NCBI GenBank assembly: GCA_030035585.1
Contig: CM057466.1
Span: forward strand, 112,594,182-112,658,181
Direction: 5' to 3'
DNA from: Dugong dugon
Taxonomy: Eukaryota; Chordata; Mammalia; Sirenia; Dugongidae
DNA: 64,000 nucleotides
Shown here: in pieces, positions 23,200 through 33,600 of the stretch
How positions within the stretch are numbered: the first letter of the stretch is position 1
Layout: every line of letters starts with the position of its first letter
Notes under the pieces: model-generated
What the model saw: the letters and a program-made list of their open reading frames with translations, nothing else
Databases searched by the model: none
Told to the model about the DNA's origin: nothing
Translations under genes and position numbers: made by a program

Positions 23200-23610
23200 A
23201 AAAAATGTCATTGCTTCATCACATACTCTGTTCTGCCTCATTAGCTACTGTTACTTTGTTCCTGGGCACCCAGGGACTCATTATTCCTGACATAACTTTC
23301 CATGAACTCACTATGTATTATCATGAGGCCATGACAACAAGTGGCTGTCCACTCCTACTGTCCTCTTCCTCCAATCTGGGGGTGGAAGGAATACCTGATC
23401 CTGATGGCCGGACGGACTGCCAATGAGCCTGAAACCACCAGATGATCTAAAGCATCTGTGTTCCTCTTCACCAGCCTAGTTTAAGTACATGAACTTCAGT
23501 TTTTGTGATTCCTCAAACGCTACACTCAAGTCCTAATAAAGCTGCCTTTTCACTTGATAATTGGCATCTCACAGTCTCCTGTTGGTGACTCCACTTCACC
23601 CTAATAACAT
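23200..23610 (+). mobile_element. Possible retroviral LTR (boundaries uncertain)
   Basis: 'tcaagtcctaataaagctgc' followed by 'cacagtctcctgttggtgac' resembles a polyadenylation signal and U5 of a retroviral LTR. The upstream part starting near 'tgtcattgcttcatc' would be U3. No flanking duplication was found. Confidence 0.35.
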
Positions 23611-24320
23611 TTTACACTACAAGTTGCTGAGCTCCATCAGATGGTTCTTAATTAGGTAAGAACTACCTAGAGCTGTGAAATGCAGATTAGAACACCACAC
23701 AGTGAAGAACTCAGACCAGGTCATGCAGGAACAGGCTGAGATAGCATGTGGGTTTATAAAAATAAAAACAAGAATGTGAGGGCAAAAAAGGAAGCCCAAA
23801 TTCCACAGGCATCGAGGCAAGAGGAAAACATTTCTAAATTCCTGTGCCTAAAAAGTTATTGTTTGTACGTGGACAGGCAAGTTGTAGAGGGAGATAAAAA
23901 AATTACCTCCACTTAATTTAAAATCGCTGATGGAACTAAGAGAATATACTTTTTGTGACAGACTAAAAATCAAGTGGGAAGACGTAAACATGCGGGAGGG
24001 ATCTGACATATAAATTATGGGCCCTTGATAAAAAAATGGGTGGATCGTACCTTGGGGAGCAGACTCAAGAAACAAAATCAAACACCCCCAAAGTGCACAC
24101 TCCAAGCAAATAGCGTTTCCTTTGAATACTAGCCCACAAAGTCATATAACGCCTTTGCTCAGATGTTTTGCACACTTGTCTTTTAGACAAAACTTCTGTC
24201 ACATTCTTTGGTTTATTAAGTAACAATCAATGCTCACTCTTTGAGGTTTGGTTCAATTCTGCAAACATTCAAAAGTCTTTCCAAACCAACATTTGTGAAT
24301 AATATGGGTAAGTTTGGTAA
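23611..24320. other. Unique stretch
   Basis: AT-rich. An 85-codon minus-strand frame (23848-24105) has no family signature. Confidence 0.5.
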
Positions 24321-24321
24321 T

Positions 24322-24352
<31 letters not shown>

Positions 24353-24412
24353 GTATATATGTATATATATACATATATATATATGTATATATGTATATAT
24401 ATATATATATAT
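24321..24412. repeat. AT-rich palindromic microsatellite
   Basis: About 92 bases of (TA)n with regular AC and GT interruptions, organised as two copies of a roughly 38-base unit. Nearly self-complementary, so it can extrude a hairpin or cruciform. Confidence 0.9.
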
Positions 24413-24499
24413 TTGTCTTGTTTGGTGGGAGTCAGTATTGTTTGTTTGTTTAAGTAAAGCAATAAGACTTACTTATTTTTCTTTCACGGTGTGTAAACT

Positions 24500-24654
24500 G
24501 GAGCCCTGGTGGTGCAGTGATTAAGATCTCAGGCTGCTAACCAAAAGGCTGGCTGTTCAAATCCACCAACTGCTCCTTGGAAACCCTACAGTGCAGTTCT
24601 ACTCTGTCATATGCGGTCACTATGACTTGGAATCGACTCGATGGCATACAACAA
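24500..24654 (+). mobile_element. AfroSINE, sense
   Basis: 'gagccctggtggtgcagtga' head, 'ctgttcaaatccacca' B-box region, 'ggaatcgactcgatggcata' body end and an 'caacaacag' tail. Confidence 0.92.
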
Positions 24655-25374
24655 CAGAGGCAAATTGCAATTAACAGAAGCTTACTGCTAATTTTAATTC
24701 CAATTACTCAGAGTTTTTCTGTACCATCATTGGAAGAAAGGTCTTCACCTTATCATTCCATTTTAAACACACCTTTCAGAAGAACAATGTCCAATTTCAT
24801 TTTCTACAATTTGATTTCTATAGAAACTTAGGTTTTGAGAAAATTAGACTTATCAAAATTTTAGAAGTATGACTTAAGAGAAAAGGTTAAAGGAAGTGGG
24901 TTCCGTTTAAATGAGGAAAAAGCTGAAAGAGTGTAATTGGTCACCCAGAGTAAGCAGACTTGGATGGGGCAATGAGGAGGTGTAGGAAGATATTGAACCA
25001 TATCTGAGCACAGAATAATAGCATTGTGTATAGAAGAAAATGGCAGTCATGGAAAATTGTCGCCTTCTGAGGAGTGAAGTTTCTGTTTTAGGAACTACCT
25101 AGTCGTTTCACTGAGCCTTGGATGGGTTTGGGATATGCTGAGGTAAGCCTAGAGTTGAGTTTTAAGGTGGGTACTGAAATGAGATTGCTCTGCCTGATAA
25201 CATTAGATAGTTATGGCAAGTTATGGGGAACCAGAGGAGGGAAGAGGCTTGAGCCAGACAATAAGAGGTCAGGTTCCAAGCTGATGAAATGGCCAATGAC
25301 ACTTTTAAGAACAGGGATTTCTAACATGAGATATTGAGGTAATTTTTAAAAATTTCCATGATATAAGCTGCAGC
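24655..25374. other. Unique stretch
   Basis: 25080-25340 has faint resemblance to old L2 but was not assigned. Confidence 0.4.
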
Positions 25375-26052
25375 AGTACTCATCTGTCAGTTTGTCATAC
25401 TGCAGTGGCTTGCATGTTGCTATGATACTGGAAGCTCTGCCACCAGTATTTCAAAAACCAGCAGGGTCACCAGTGGTGGACAGGTTTCAGTGGTGCTTCT
25501 AGACTAAGACTAGGAAGAAAGGCCTGACAATCCACTTCCAAAAATCAGCCAATGAAAATCCTATGGATCATGATACAACAGTGTCTGACTCACTTACTTT
25601 GGACATATCATCCCCAAAACCAAACAAACCCATTGCTGTTGAGTCAATTCTGACACACAGCAACTTTATAGGAGACAGTAGAACTGCCCCATAAGGTTTA
25701 CAAGGCTGGAATCTTTACGGAAACAGCTTGCCACATCTTTCTCCCAAGGAGCAGTTGGTGGGTTCAAACTGCCAGCCTCTTAGGTAGCAGCTAAGCGCTT
25801 AACCACTGCACCATCAGGGCTCCTTGGACACGTTACCCGGAGGGAAAAATTGCTGAAGAAGGACATCATGTTTGACGAAGTAGAGAGCCAGCAAGGGTGA
25901 GGGATACCCTTGGTTAGATGGACTGGTACAATAGCCACAAGGATACACTCAAACCTGCTGGTGATTGTGAGGATGATGCAGGACCAGGCAATGTTTCATT
26001 CTGTTGTTATATATGGGGTTGTCATGAGTCAGAGTTGACTCTATGGCAGCTA
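25375..26052 (+). mobile_element. Non-autonomous RTE derivative with a nested AfroSINE
   Basis: 5' RTE sequence ('cttgcatgttgctatgatac', 'accagcagggtcaccagtgg') leads to 'cacttactttggacatatca'. After the SINE insertion it resumes with 'gaagaaggacatcatgtttg' and ends 'gttgtcatgagtcagagttg'. As in the 4.47-kb copy, the reverse transcriptase core is missing. Confidence 0.8.
25613..25825 (-). mobile_element. AfroSINE, antisense, nested in the RTE derivative
   Basis: 'aaaccaaacaaacccattgc' through 'agcagctaagcgcttaacca' to 'catcagggctcc'. RTE sequence is repeated at the edges as 'ttggacatatcatcc' and 'ttggacacgttaccc', a diverged target duplication. Confidence 0.9.
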
Positions 26053-26069
26053 TCTTTATCTATCAATAT

Positions 26070-26578
26070 CTAGTTATCTATTGCTATGTAACAAATTACC
26101 CCCAAATTTAGCAGCCCAAAACAATAAATGTTTATTACCTCACATAATTTCTGTAGTTCAGGAGTCTAAGAGTGGGTTAGCTTGGACTCCCTTATGAGGT
26201 TGTGGTCAAGCTGTCTGCAGAGTCAACATCATCTGAACATTTGACTGGGGCTGGAGGAACTGCTCCCAAGATGGCTGCCTCAAGTGACTGTCGGCAGGAG
26301 GCCTCAGTTCCTCACCATGAGGGCCTCTCCTAGGCTGTCTGAGTGTCTTCAGAACATGGCAGCTGGCTTCCCCCAGAGCAGGTGAGCCAAGAGATAGAGC
26401 AAGCAGGAAGCCACAGTGCCTTTCATGACCTAGAGTCAAGAATCCCATACCGTCACTTCTTCTGTCCACTCTTGGTCACACAGACTAACCTGACTCATTG
26501 TTGGAGGAGACTAAGCAAGAATTTCAATACCAGAGTGCAGGGATCATTGGAGGCCATCTTAGAGTCTGGCTACCACAC
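26070..26578 (-). mobile_element. MaLR (MLT1-type) LTR, antisense
   Basis: Right end 'ggaggccatcttagagtctg' with 'gctaccaca' is the reverse complement of the MLT1-type LTR start. The left part 'gctatgtaacaaattacccc' and 'agcagcccaaaacaataaat' is its other end. Confidence 0.7.
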
Positions 26579-26832
26579 AACACCCCTTCATCTCCTCACG
26601 CTACAGCTGTTTTCCACAAATGCCCTGTTTCTGCATGAGTTTGAGGTGGAAAATTTTTTAAAGGGGGCCACATTCCACATCTGGGTTTAAGAGGTATGAA
26701 AATATAGACAAATAAAGACAATGACTCATAAAGTGGACTACTTAAACATAAGAAGCTGAAGTCGGAACTCACTGTCAGAGTTGAACAACCCTAGAAATGT
26801 TGGAAAAAATTTTCATAGTTCTTGAAATATGA

Positions 26833-27290
26833 GTGTATTAGTTTTCTACAAGTTACCAGACATTTAGCAGCCTAAAACAATTCCCATTTACTATCTCACA
26901 ATAATGTAGGTTAGAAGTTGGACCCTGGTGGTATAGGGTTAAAGTCAAGGTGTCAGCAGGGCCTCCCTCCTTACCGGAGGACCTGGGGCAGATTTGTACC
27001 CAGCCTCGTTCAGGTGGTTGGCCAAGTTCAGTTCCTTGTGATCTGAGGACTGAGTTCTCATTTCTTCGTTGACTGTCACACACGGCTGATTTTTGATCCC
27101 GGAGTCTGCTCATTTCCAAGTTTTCCATGAGTTCCTTGAGGCCTCTCTTGGTCCCTGCACACGGGCCCCTACATTTCAGATGCAGCAGTGGTGCCTTAAG
27201 TCACTTTCATGCTTCAGATCTCTCTGACTTCTCTTTCTGCTGCATTGCTGCTGCTTCTAGTCAGAGGAAGTTCTGTGTTTTTAAGGGCCC
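26833..27290 (-). mobile_element. MaLR-type LTR, antisense, diverged
   Basis: 'gtattagttttctacaagtt', 'agcagcctaaaacaattccc' and 'aaagtcaaggtgtcagcagg' fit an antisense MaLR LTR. The right part is less certain. Confidence 0.55.
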
Positions 27291-27303
27291 TTGGGTCTCC
27301 ATG

Positions 27304-27436
27304 TGGCACAGTAGTTAAGAGCTAGGCTGCTAACCAAAAGCTGCTCCTTGTAAACCCTATAGGGCAGCTTTACTCTGTCCTATAGGACAGCTGTGAGTCG
27401 GAATCTACTGGATGGCAATTAGTTTGGTTTTAGTTT
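27304..27436 (+). mobile_element. AfroSINE, sense, with exact duplications
   Basis: Contains 'gttaagagctaggctgctaa', 'ccaaaagctgctccttg' (an internal deletion removed the B-box region) and 'gtgagtcggaatctactgga'. 13-bp duplications 'ttgggtctccatg' at 27291-27303 and 27437-27449 are identical. Confidence 0.92.
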
Positions 27437-27449
27437 TTGGGTCTCCATG

Positions 27450-28249
27450 AGTCAGAATCTTTTCAAAAAGTTGAAGGCATATTATATCGTAACATCTGAA
27501 AAGGTAGTTTATCTAGATGATGGTAGAGGAGGAAGGGGATGAGAAGAAGCCCTAGAAGTTTCAAAGGGAAGAACCAGGAGGGCAGTGTGCTCCTAGAAAT
27601 CAAGTACATGGAAAGGCTGCTGGAGCAGCTTTCAAACACAGCCCACCAGTGTGCTGCCAGCGTCACCTGCTCACCTGGAGCATAGGTAACTCTGATCAAT
27701 GAGCCCTTGTGTGTGGGATGGAGCCTGGGGATTGTGAGGAAGAGGGGGAGTATTCCATTTTGTTCCTTAACCCTTTCTGCTCAAATTGTGGACATTCCCC
27801 CCTCCTTGAATTCCATTCAGCTATGCACGTGCACCTTCACACCTGGTGTGAAATTTATTCGCCATATTTTAGTGCACAGCTCAGAGATGGCTGAGTGATA
27901 AACCCTAGAAACAGGGAATTATAATGTAAATTCCACAAGACCTTTAACTACGCTGTGTTAGTATGACAGATAGTGTTGATGTAAGGATACATCTTTTCTT
28001 TCAATAATGTGGGGTTTTACCTTCGATTTATTTTTACTTTAAGTTTGCAATATTCTTTTTCTTAAGGGTTATTTGTTTGGGTGGGAGAGAGTTTTCCTCA
28101 TGTTAGACTGCAGCTTTCATATTTGCTGGATTGTTCTTTTGAAAGGAGAGTGGTCTGAAGTTCTATGTCGAAGAATACTTGTTAAGTGCAGCTGTCTCAT
28201 CCATCCTGTCCCTGCGGCAACGTATCTAGGTCTCTGATTTTCTAGTCCC
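27450..28249. other. Unique stretch
   Basis: No gene or repeat assigned. Confidence 0.5.
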
Positions 28250-28263
28250 TTCCTATGACCCAG

Positions 28264-28429
28264 AAACCCTGGTGGCTTAGTGGTTAAGAGCTACGGCTAC
28301 TAACCAAAATGTCACAGTTCGAATCCTCCAGGCGCTCCTTGGAAACCATATGGGACAGTTCTACTCGTCCTATAGGGTCGCTATGGGTTGGATATGTGTC
28401 GACGGCAACGGATTTGGTTGGGTTTTGGT
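28264..28429 (+). mobile_element. AfroSINE, sense, with exact duplications
   Basis: 'ggtggcttagtggttaagag' head, 'cagttcgaatcctccag' and a 'cgacggcaacggatttggtt' end. 14-bp duplications 'ttcctatgacccag' lie at 28250-28263 and 28430-28443. Confidence 0.93.
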
Positions 28430-28443
28430 TTCCTATGACCCAG

Positions 28444-28640
28444 GATGAAGTAAGCAGTTAAGACACTCAGCTGCTAACGGAAAGGTTGGAGGTTTGAGTT
28501 CACCCAGAGGCACCTCGAAAGAAAGGCCTAGCAATCTACTTTCAAAAAAATCAGTCATTGAAAACCCTGTGGAGCACAGTTCTACTCTGACACACATGGG
28601 GGCTCCATGAGTCAGAATCAATGACAACTGAGAGTGGCGG
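28444..28640 (+). mobile_element. AfroSINE, sense, long-body type
   Basis: 'agcagttaagacactcagct', 'ggaggtttgagttcacccag', 'gaaaggcctagcaatctact' and 'atgagtcagaatcaatgaca' follow the long-body version. It directly abuts the right duplication of the preceding SINE. Confidence 0.88.
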
Positions 28641-28662
28641 CGGGGGGTGGGGGGGTGGGGGT
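28635..28662 (+). repeat. G-rich tract
   Basis: Almost pure G with single C, T and A interruptions. It could form a G-quadruplex. Likely grew from the SINE tail. Confidence 0.8.
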
Positions 28663-28995
28663 TTGCTTTCCTTCATTAGGAACACCTGTGACTACTTTAA
28701 CTGGCCTGATTCTTTCTGTAAATGATGTTTTCTGATTTCTTTCTGACTTTTCAAAGTGAGAAGCCAGTAAACATTGGCAGTCATTTTGTCTCTTAAAAGC
28801 TGATATACCGTTAATATATCATTGATATGTTCTGAACCCTTGAGTAAAATATTCTGAAAGAGAATAACTACCTTCCCAAGTCTATGGAGATACGAACAGC
28901 CGGTTCCACTATTTTTGCTTAATTAATAGAACAAATTAGCTTTGTTTAGAAAATAATCATCCAATGAAACTTTCCTGAGTTTTTTATGACATCGG
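28663..28995. other. Unique stretch
   Basis: Nothing recognised. Confidence 0.5.
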
Positions 28996-29198
28996 CTGTT
29001 GTTGTGTGCTGTAGAGTCAATTCTGACTCATAGCAACACAATAGGACAGAGTAGAGCTGCACCATAACCTTCCCTAGGCTATAATCTTTACAGGAACAGA
29101 TCACCAGGCCTTTTCTCCCACGGAGCAGTTGGTGGGTTTGAGCTGTTAACCTTTCGGTTAGCAGATGAGCACTTAACCATTGCACCATCAGAGCTTCT
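28996..29198 (-). mobile_element. AfroSINE, antisense
   Basis: 'gttgttgtgtgctgtagagt' to 'acctttcggttagcagatga' and 'gcaccatcagagcttct'. Confidence 0.9.
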
Positions 29199-29457
29199 CA
29201 TGGCATTGGCTAACGGTTAGTTAATTCTATCAAAGCAATAAAAATGATCCAGGACATGCTCAGTAAGCTCAGTAGGTAAGGGTTGGCCATATTCTTTGCA
29301 CATTTAAATACCGCCAAGCGACTCTCCTTATCGTTCTTTCCAGGAGAAAATTTCCAGATACATTTTAGTACAGTTTTATAAGAAGAACTTTTTCATATGC
29401 AGATAGATTATAATTGTTTTGCATTTAAAAGAACTAACAGTCTATACATTCTTCCTT

Positions 29458-29613
29458 TTTTGTTAGGCGCTGTGGAGTTGGCTCTGACTCATAGCAACCC
29501 TACAGGACAGAGTAGAACTGCTCCATAGTGTTTCCAAGGAACAACTGGTGGATTTGAACTGCTGATCTTTTGGTTAGTAGCCAAGCTCTTAACCACTATG
29601 CCACCAGGGTTCC
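29458..29613 (-). mobile_element. AfroSINE, antisense, with exact duplications
   Basis: 'gttaggcgctgtggagttgg' to 'ccactatgccaccagggttc'. A 12-bp duplication 'acattcttcctt' lies at 29446-29457 and 29614-29625. Confidence 0.92.
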
Positions 29614-29694
29614 ACATTCTTCCTTAGCTGGGCTCGTCTGCATGTTTGTATTTAAGCACATCTTCACTATTCTTTACAGGTGTGTGCTGTTCTG

Positions 29695-30550
29695 TTGTCA
29701 ATAGGTGCCGTCCAGTCAGTTCTGACTCTTAGTGACCCTATGTACAACAGAACAAACCACTGCCCGGTCCTGCTCCACCCTCACAATTATTGCTGTGTTT
29801 GAGCCTATTGTTGCATCCACTGTGTCAATCCATCTTGTTGAGGGTCTTCCTCTTTTTCGTTGACCCTCTACTTTACTAAGCATGATTCAGGATGGATTAC
29901 TCAATAAGCAAGGTACCAATTAAGTAAGGCTTAATTGTGCTTTCTTACTTATCTGTAGTGTACAACTTCACCTGGTTTTCACCACATCAAATGTGAAATA
30001 AAGATATGGTGAAATTGTGCACTGCAGATCAGTAAGTAAACACAACTAAGCCCATGTGTACCTTGCTTACTATAAACCAGTGCATACTGTGCTTACTGGT
30101 TGATCTGCCCCTGATAATGTCCTTCTCCAGGGAATAGTCTCTCCTGATAACATATCCAAAGTACATGAGGCAAAGTGCCACCATCCTCACTTCTAAGCAG
30201 CATTCTGGCTGTACTTCTTCCAAGACGATGCTTCTGGCAGTCTATGGTGTATTTAATATTCTTCACCTACACCATAATTCAAAGGCATCAATTCTTCTTC
30301 AGTCTTCCTTATTCATTGTCCAGCTTTCACATGCATATGAGGCAATTGAAAATACCTTGAAAATGGCTTGGATCAGGCATGCCTTAGTCCTCAAAGTGAC
30401 ATCTTTGCTTTTTAAACCTTTAAAGAGGTCTTTTGCAGCAGATTTGCCCAATGTAATATGTCGTTTGATTTCTTGACTGCCGCTTGCATGGGCATTGATT
30501 GTGGTTCCAAGTGAAATGAAATCCTTGACAACTTCAATGTTTATGACACC
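29695..30550 (-). pseudogene. RTE LINE 3' fragment, antisense, broken by a hAT-like MITE
   Basis: Read on the minus strand, this is the C-terminal end of an RTE reverse transcriptase and its 3' UTR. The minus-strand frame 30299-30715 shows 'VVKDFISLGTTINAHASGSQ', 'EIKRHITLGKSAAKDLF', 'TLRTKACLIQAIF' and 'YACESWTMNKED', the region after the catalytic core. The catalytic core itself is absent. The 3' terminus reads 'gttctgactcttagtgaccc' in antisense. A 226-bp palindromic element splits it at 29888-30113. Being both truncated and interrupted, it is a dead copy. Confidence 0.88.
29888..30113. mobile_element. Palindromic hAT-like MITE, copy 2, inside the RTE fragment
   Basis: The left end is 'caggatggattactcaataa'. 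The reverse complement of the right end is 'caggggcagatcaaccagta'. Internal arms ('gcttaattgtgctttcttac' on the left, 'aagtaaacacaactaagccc' on the right) are complementary over roughly 75 bases, around a loop containing 'cacatcaaatgtgaaataaa'. RTE sequence continues on both sides ('aagcatgat', then 'aatgtccttctcc'), with an imperfect overlap compatible with an 8-bp duplication. The right side has a second end-like block, 'gtgcatactgtgcttactgg', suggesting a local duplication of the terminus. Confidence 0.7.
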
Positions 30551-30668
30551 TGAAGAAACCTCAATTACCAACTCTTGAATACACATCTCAGTAGAAGGTA
30601 ATGATGCCTTCAGAATACTGGGTTCTGGAGACAACCTTCCTATAACCCCGTAAGGGCAACCTGACTCA

Positions 30669-31205
30669 TCACTCTGAGCAAGCAGGAAGATTGGGGTGAA
30701 CACCCTGTTGTGCATAGTGGAAGCACAAATACGCAGCTAGCACATTTATGGAAAACTCTGGTCCCTGGCAACAGGTCTGAAATGGCCAGTCATTGATATC
30801 CTGGGTAACATGCCAACAAAATAGCGGTAGGACACAAAAAACAGCTGGGATGATCATCAAAAGGCTAAATTCCTGGCAACAAAATGTCAGTGTCCGGCCA
30901 TGCCTCTGCACGGCAATTCCAGCCGAATGGTGATACTTAAAGGTGTAGAATAACTGGAAAACGTAGGAAGAACTGGAAACCAGCTTCCCAGGAGAAGTCA
31001 TAACTATTTGAAGAGGTCGTACTGGAACTATTAGGCAAACCACAGGGCAAGGCAACCTCATGATCAGAAGCAAAGCAGTAGGATTCCTCATCTCACGCCT
31101 GTTGTAGATGTAAGAGAAAGCTGGCAGGAAACAACCTGAATTTACCAAGAACCGTTTATAAATGTAGTGTCCTTGGGAATCAAAGAAATTTAACTGATCA
31201 CCCAT
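30669..31205 (-). other. Unassigned 178-codon open frame
   Basis: The longest frame outside the L1 elements. The translation is rich in Cys, Phe, Leu and His, with hydrophobic patches around residues 44-56 and 115-130, but matches no family I know. No start context, splice site, poly(A) tail or TATA box supports it. A frame this long is expected about once by chance in a window of this size. The sequence could be the decayed remains of a retrocopy. Confidence 0.2.
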
Positions 31206-31344
31206 ATAGGTCTAATCTTTGTCACTAACTTGATTATTTAATTTAGTAACATCAGAGTTTATCCACTCTCCCTATTAATTTGATAGTCTGGATTGTCTGG
31301 CTTCTTGATATGTATATTATAATCTATACATATAATACTGTTGC

Positions 31345-31935
31345 TTCCAATTCCCTGTGGCTTCCCAAATAGCTTCCCAAAGATGCCCACATCCTAATCC
31401 CTGGAACCTGTGACTGTGTTACGTTACATAGCAAAGGAAGGGAGCCCCGGTGGTGCGGTGGTTAAGCGCTCAGCCGCTAACTGAAAGGTCAGCGATTAGG
31501 GGACTTTGAAGATGTAATTAAGGCCATGCGTTGTAAAATAGGAAGATTATATTAGCTTGGCCAGGAGGGCCCAGTGTAATCACATGTGCTCTTAAGAACA
31601 CAGAGCTTTCCCTGGCTGGAAGTAGAAGAGACACAGCAGGGGGAGAAGTGGGAGAGACTAGAAGTGTGAGGAAGGCTTGATGTGTCCCTTGCTGGTGTAC
31701 AGAAGTGGGGATCTTGTGAGAAGAAATATGGTGACTTCTGGAGCAGAGAGCAGCCCTGGCTACCAGCCAGGGGACAGGGACTTCAGCTCTGCAGCCCGGG
31801 GAACTCAACCCAGTAGCAATCTGAATGAGCTTGGAAGCAGATTCTCCTCCAGAGTCTCCAGATGAGAGCCCAGCAGCAGATAACTTGACTTCCACTGTGT
31901 GAGACTCTGAGCAGAGCACCCAGTACAGCAAGTTG

Positions 31936-31940
<5 letters not shown>
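31345..31940 (+). mobile_element. MaLR (MLT1-type) LTR, sense, interrupted by a SINE head
   Basis: 'gatgcccacatcctaatccc', 'tggaacctgtgactgtgtta', then after the SINE 'gactttgaagatgtaattaa', 'gtaatcacatgtgctcttaa' and 'gcagattctcctccagagtc' run in the consensus order. It ends at an A-run of about 22 bases. Confidence 0.75.
31441..31499 (+). mobile_element. Head-only AfroSINE fragment
   Basis: 'gagccccggtggtgcggtgg' to 'ctaactgaaaggtcagcgat' is just the tRNA-derived head. The body and tail are absent, and the MaLR sequence resumes at once. Confidence 0.85.
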
Positions 31941-31966
<26 letters not shown>

Positions 31967-32047
31967 CAGTGCTTATAAAAATACCTCATGGGGAGAGGGC
32001 ACAGTTGGTAAACAAATGTAGAAAGCATGTGTTATTTGCATAAAAAT

Positions 32048-32131
32048 ATAGTAGATTGCCAAGCCTTTCTTCTGACGTGACTCTGGGTGGACTCAAACCT
32101 CCAACCTTTTGGTTGCACCACCTAGGGACTC
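32048..32131 (-). mobile_element. AfroSINE head-side fragment, antisense
   Basis: 'gattgccaagcctttcttct', 'ctgggtggactcaaacctcc' and 'caccacctagggactcc' match the antisense head half of the long-body type. Confidence 0.8.
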
Positions 32132-32154
32132 CATATTAGAATTGATATAACAGT

Positions 32155-32345
32155 AGCAATATAGCCTAGCAGTGAGGAACACAGACTTGAGACTCACACT
32201 GAGTTGTACCTTGACTTTACAACTTACTATTTCTGAAAAAATAGGAGGTTACTTAACTCTAATTTTTTTTAAATTATAGAATGCAAATAGCACAATTATC
32301 TACCAGAGAGAGTTTTAGTGAGATCGAATGAAATAATGAATGAAG
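32155..32345 (+). mobile_element. MIR-like fragment, sense
   Basis: 'gcagtgaggaacacagactt' to 'ggttacttaactctaa' follows MIR order with heavy divergence. Confidence 0.45.
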
Positions 32346-33039
32346 AACATTTAAAATGTGAAATAATATAATTAAAGTCACGACAAAAGGGTGAAATTGA
32401 CAAACGTGGGAAATCAAAATGGACAAGTATCTGGCAAATGTAGATAGTAAAAAGAGACAGAGAGATGGAGATAAGAAAATAAGAAGAAACAAGGAAGGAA
32501 ACAATGATAGTAAACATTAGGAACAAAAAATGTCATAAACTACAAATGTAAAGAAAACATTAATCTAGGAAAATATTATACAAACCTCCAAGCAAATAAA
32601 TATGAAAATTTTGAGGAAATCATTGCTTTGTGATTACCAGCATTTAATCAAGAAAAAATAGAAATCCTGTATAGCTAGAAATGGAAGGTACTAAAAATAC
32701 TGTCAAAAACTACTTTCAAAAAAAGTACCAAATCCGAATGATTTAACATGTTTTTCTTTTTTATCTTTCAAGCAACAAATAATTCTTGTGATATTTGAAA
32801 ATACCAGGGCATGGAAATAACAGATATTGGTTTCTATGTATTAGCTTGGCACTGAGATTATTTTTGTTTCTCACTTTACTGCCTTAAGTTTGCAGTATTT
32901 CTTTTTCATCTGATTCTGTTGTTTTATCAACAACGTGTGATCTCGTTTATTGAGTTTATGTTCTCTTCTATAGAAAGATGAGAATTTTCAATAGTGTGCA
33001 GAAATTTCTTTTGTTCTTAAATTATGCTTGTTTTCAGAC
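32346..33039. other. AT-rich stretch, possibly old L1
   Basis: A-rich on the plus strand until about 32760 with a faint resemblance to L1 ORF2, then T-rich. Too decayed to assign. Confidence 0.3.
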
Positions 33040-33240
33040 TGGATTCTTGTCACCATTGCCTAATCCAAAATCACAAAGCTTTACTATTTTTTTTTAAAGA
33101 ATTTTATAGTTTTGGCTCTTAAATTTAGGTCTTTGGTCTCCGTGAGTTAATTTTTGTGTACGGTGTGAGATAGGGGTCCGACTTCATTCTTTCCCATGTG
33201 GCTGTAAAGTTATAATAGTATCATCTGTTAAAAAGATAAA
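33040..33240 (-). mobile_element. Old L1 ORF2 fragment, antisense
   Basis: 'attttatagttttggctctt', 'aaatttaggtctttggtctc' and 'gagttaatttttgtgtacgg' followed by 'gtgtgagataggggtccgac' is the well-known antisense L1 ORF2 3' region. Confidence 0.8.
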
Positions 33241-33479
33241 CTTGTTTCTATGAGTTATTTCTAGCCAATTGTTTTGCTTTTCTAGCACAAATGACAACAT
33301 ATCTAGGATGAAGAGGGAGAAGGAGAGGTATACTGCAAGACTCTTCTAGAGGGTTAGGCTTGTTCTAGGCTATACCTTTAAACTAATTTATCCAGTGCTA
33401 CCATAGGGCTAAAAGAACTAGCCTGTTTTTAGTATTAACCGTGCATCCTTGTTGGTTTTCATAGCAAGTCTATAAACTA

Positions 33480-33600
33480 GATAACATCCCTTTCTTATGG
33501 ATGAGGAAACTGGGTCTAGAGGAAATCAAAGTTTGCCTGGGGCCACGCAGCTAAACAAGGGGAACATCTGGATCTGAATTTATCCAAATGCAAACCCAGT
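33480..33600 (-). mobile_element. MIR fragment, antisense
   Basis: 'ttatggatgaggaaactggg' followed by 'gcctggggccacgcagctaa' is antisense MIR. Confidence 0.7.

Noticed and set aside
12200-23610. A provirus bounded by the LTR-like sequences at 12.2 and 23.2 kb
   Set aside because: The two LTR-like segments are not alike, and the DNA between them contains L2, MIR and SINEs but no gag, pol or env.
24241-24462. Tyr/Ile-rich frames on both strands
   Set aside because: Translations of the AT microsatellite.
31518-31964. 148-codon minus-strand frame as a gene
   Set aside because: It is antisense to an MLT1-type LTR and begins in its A-run.
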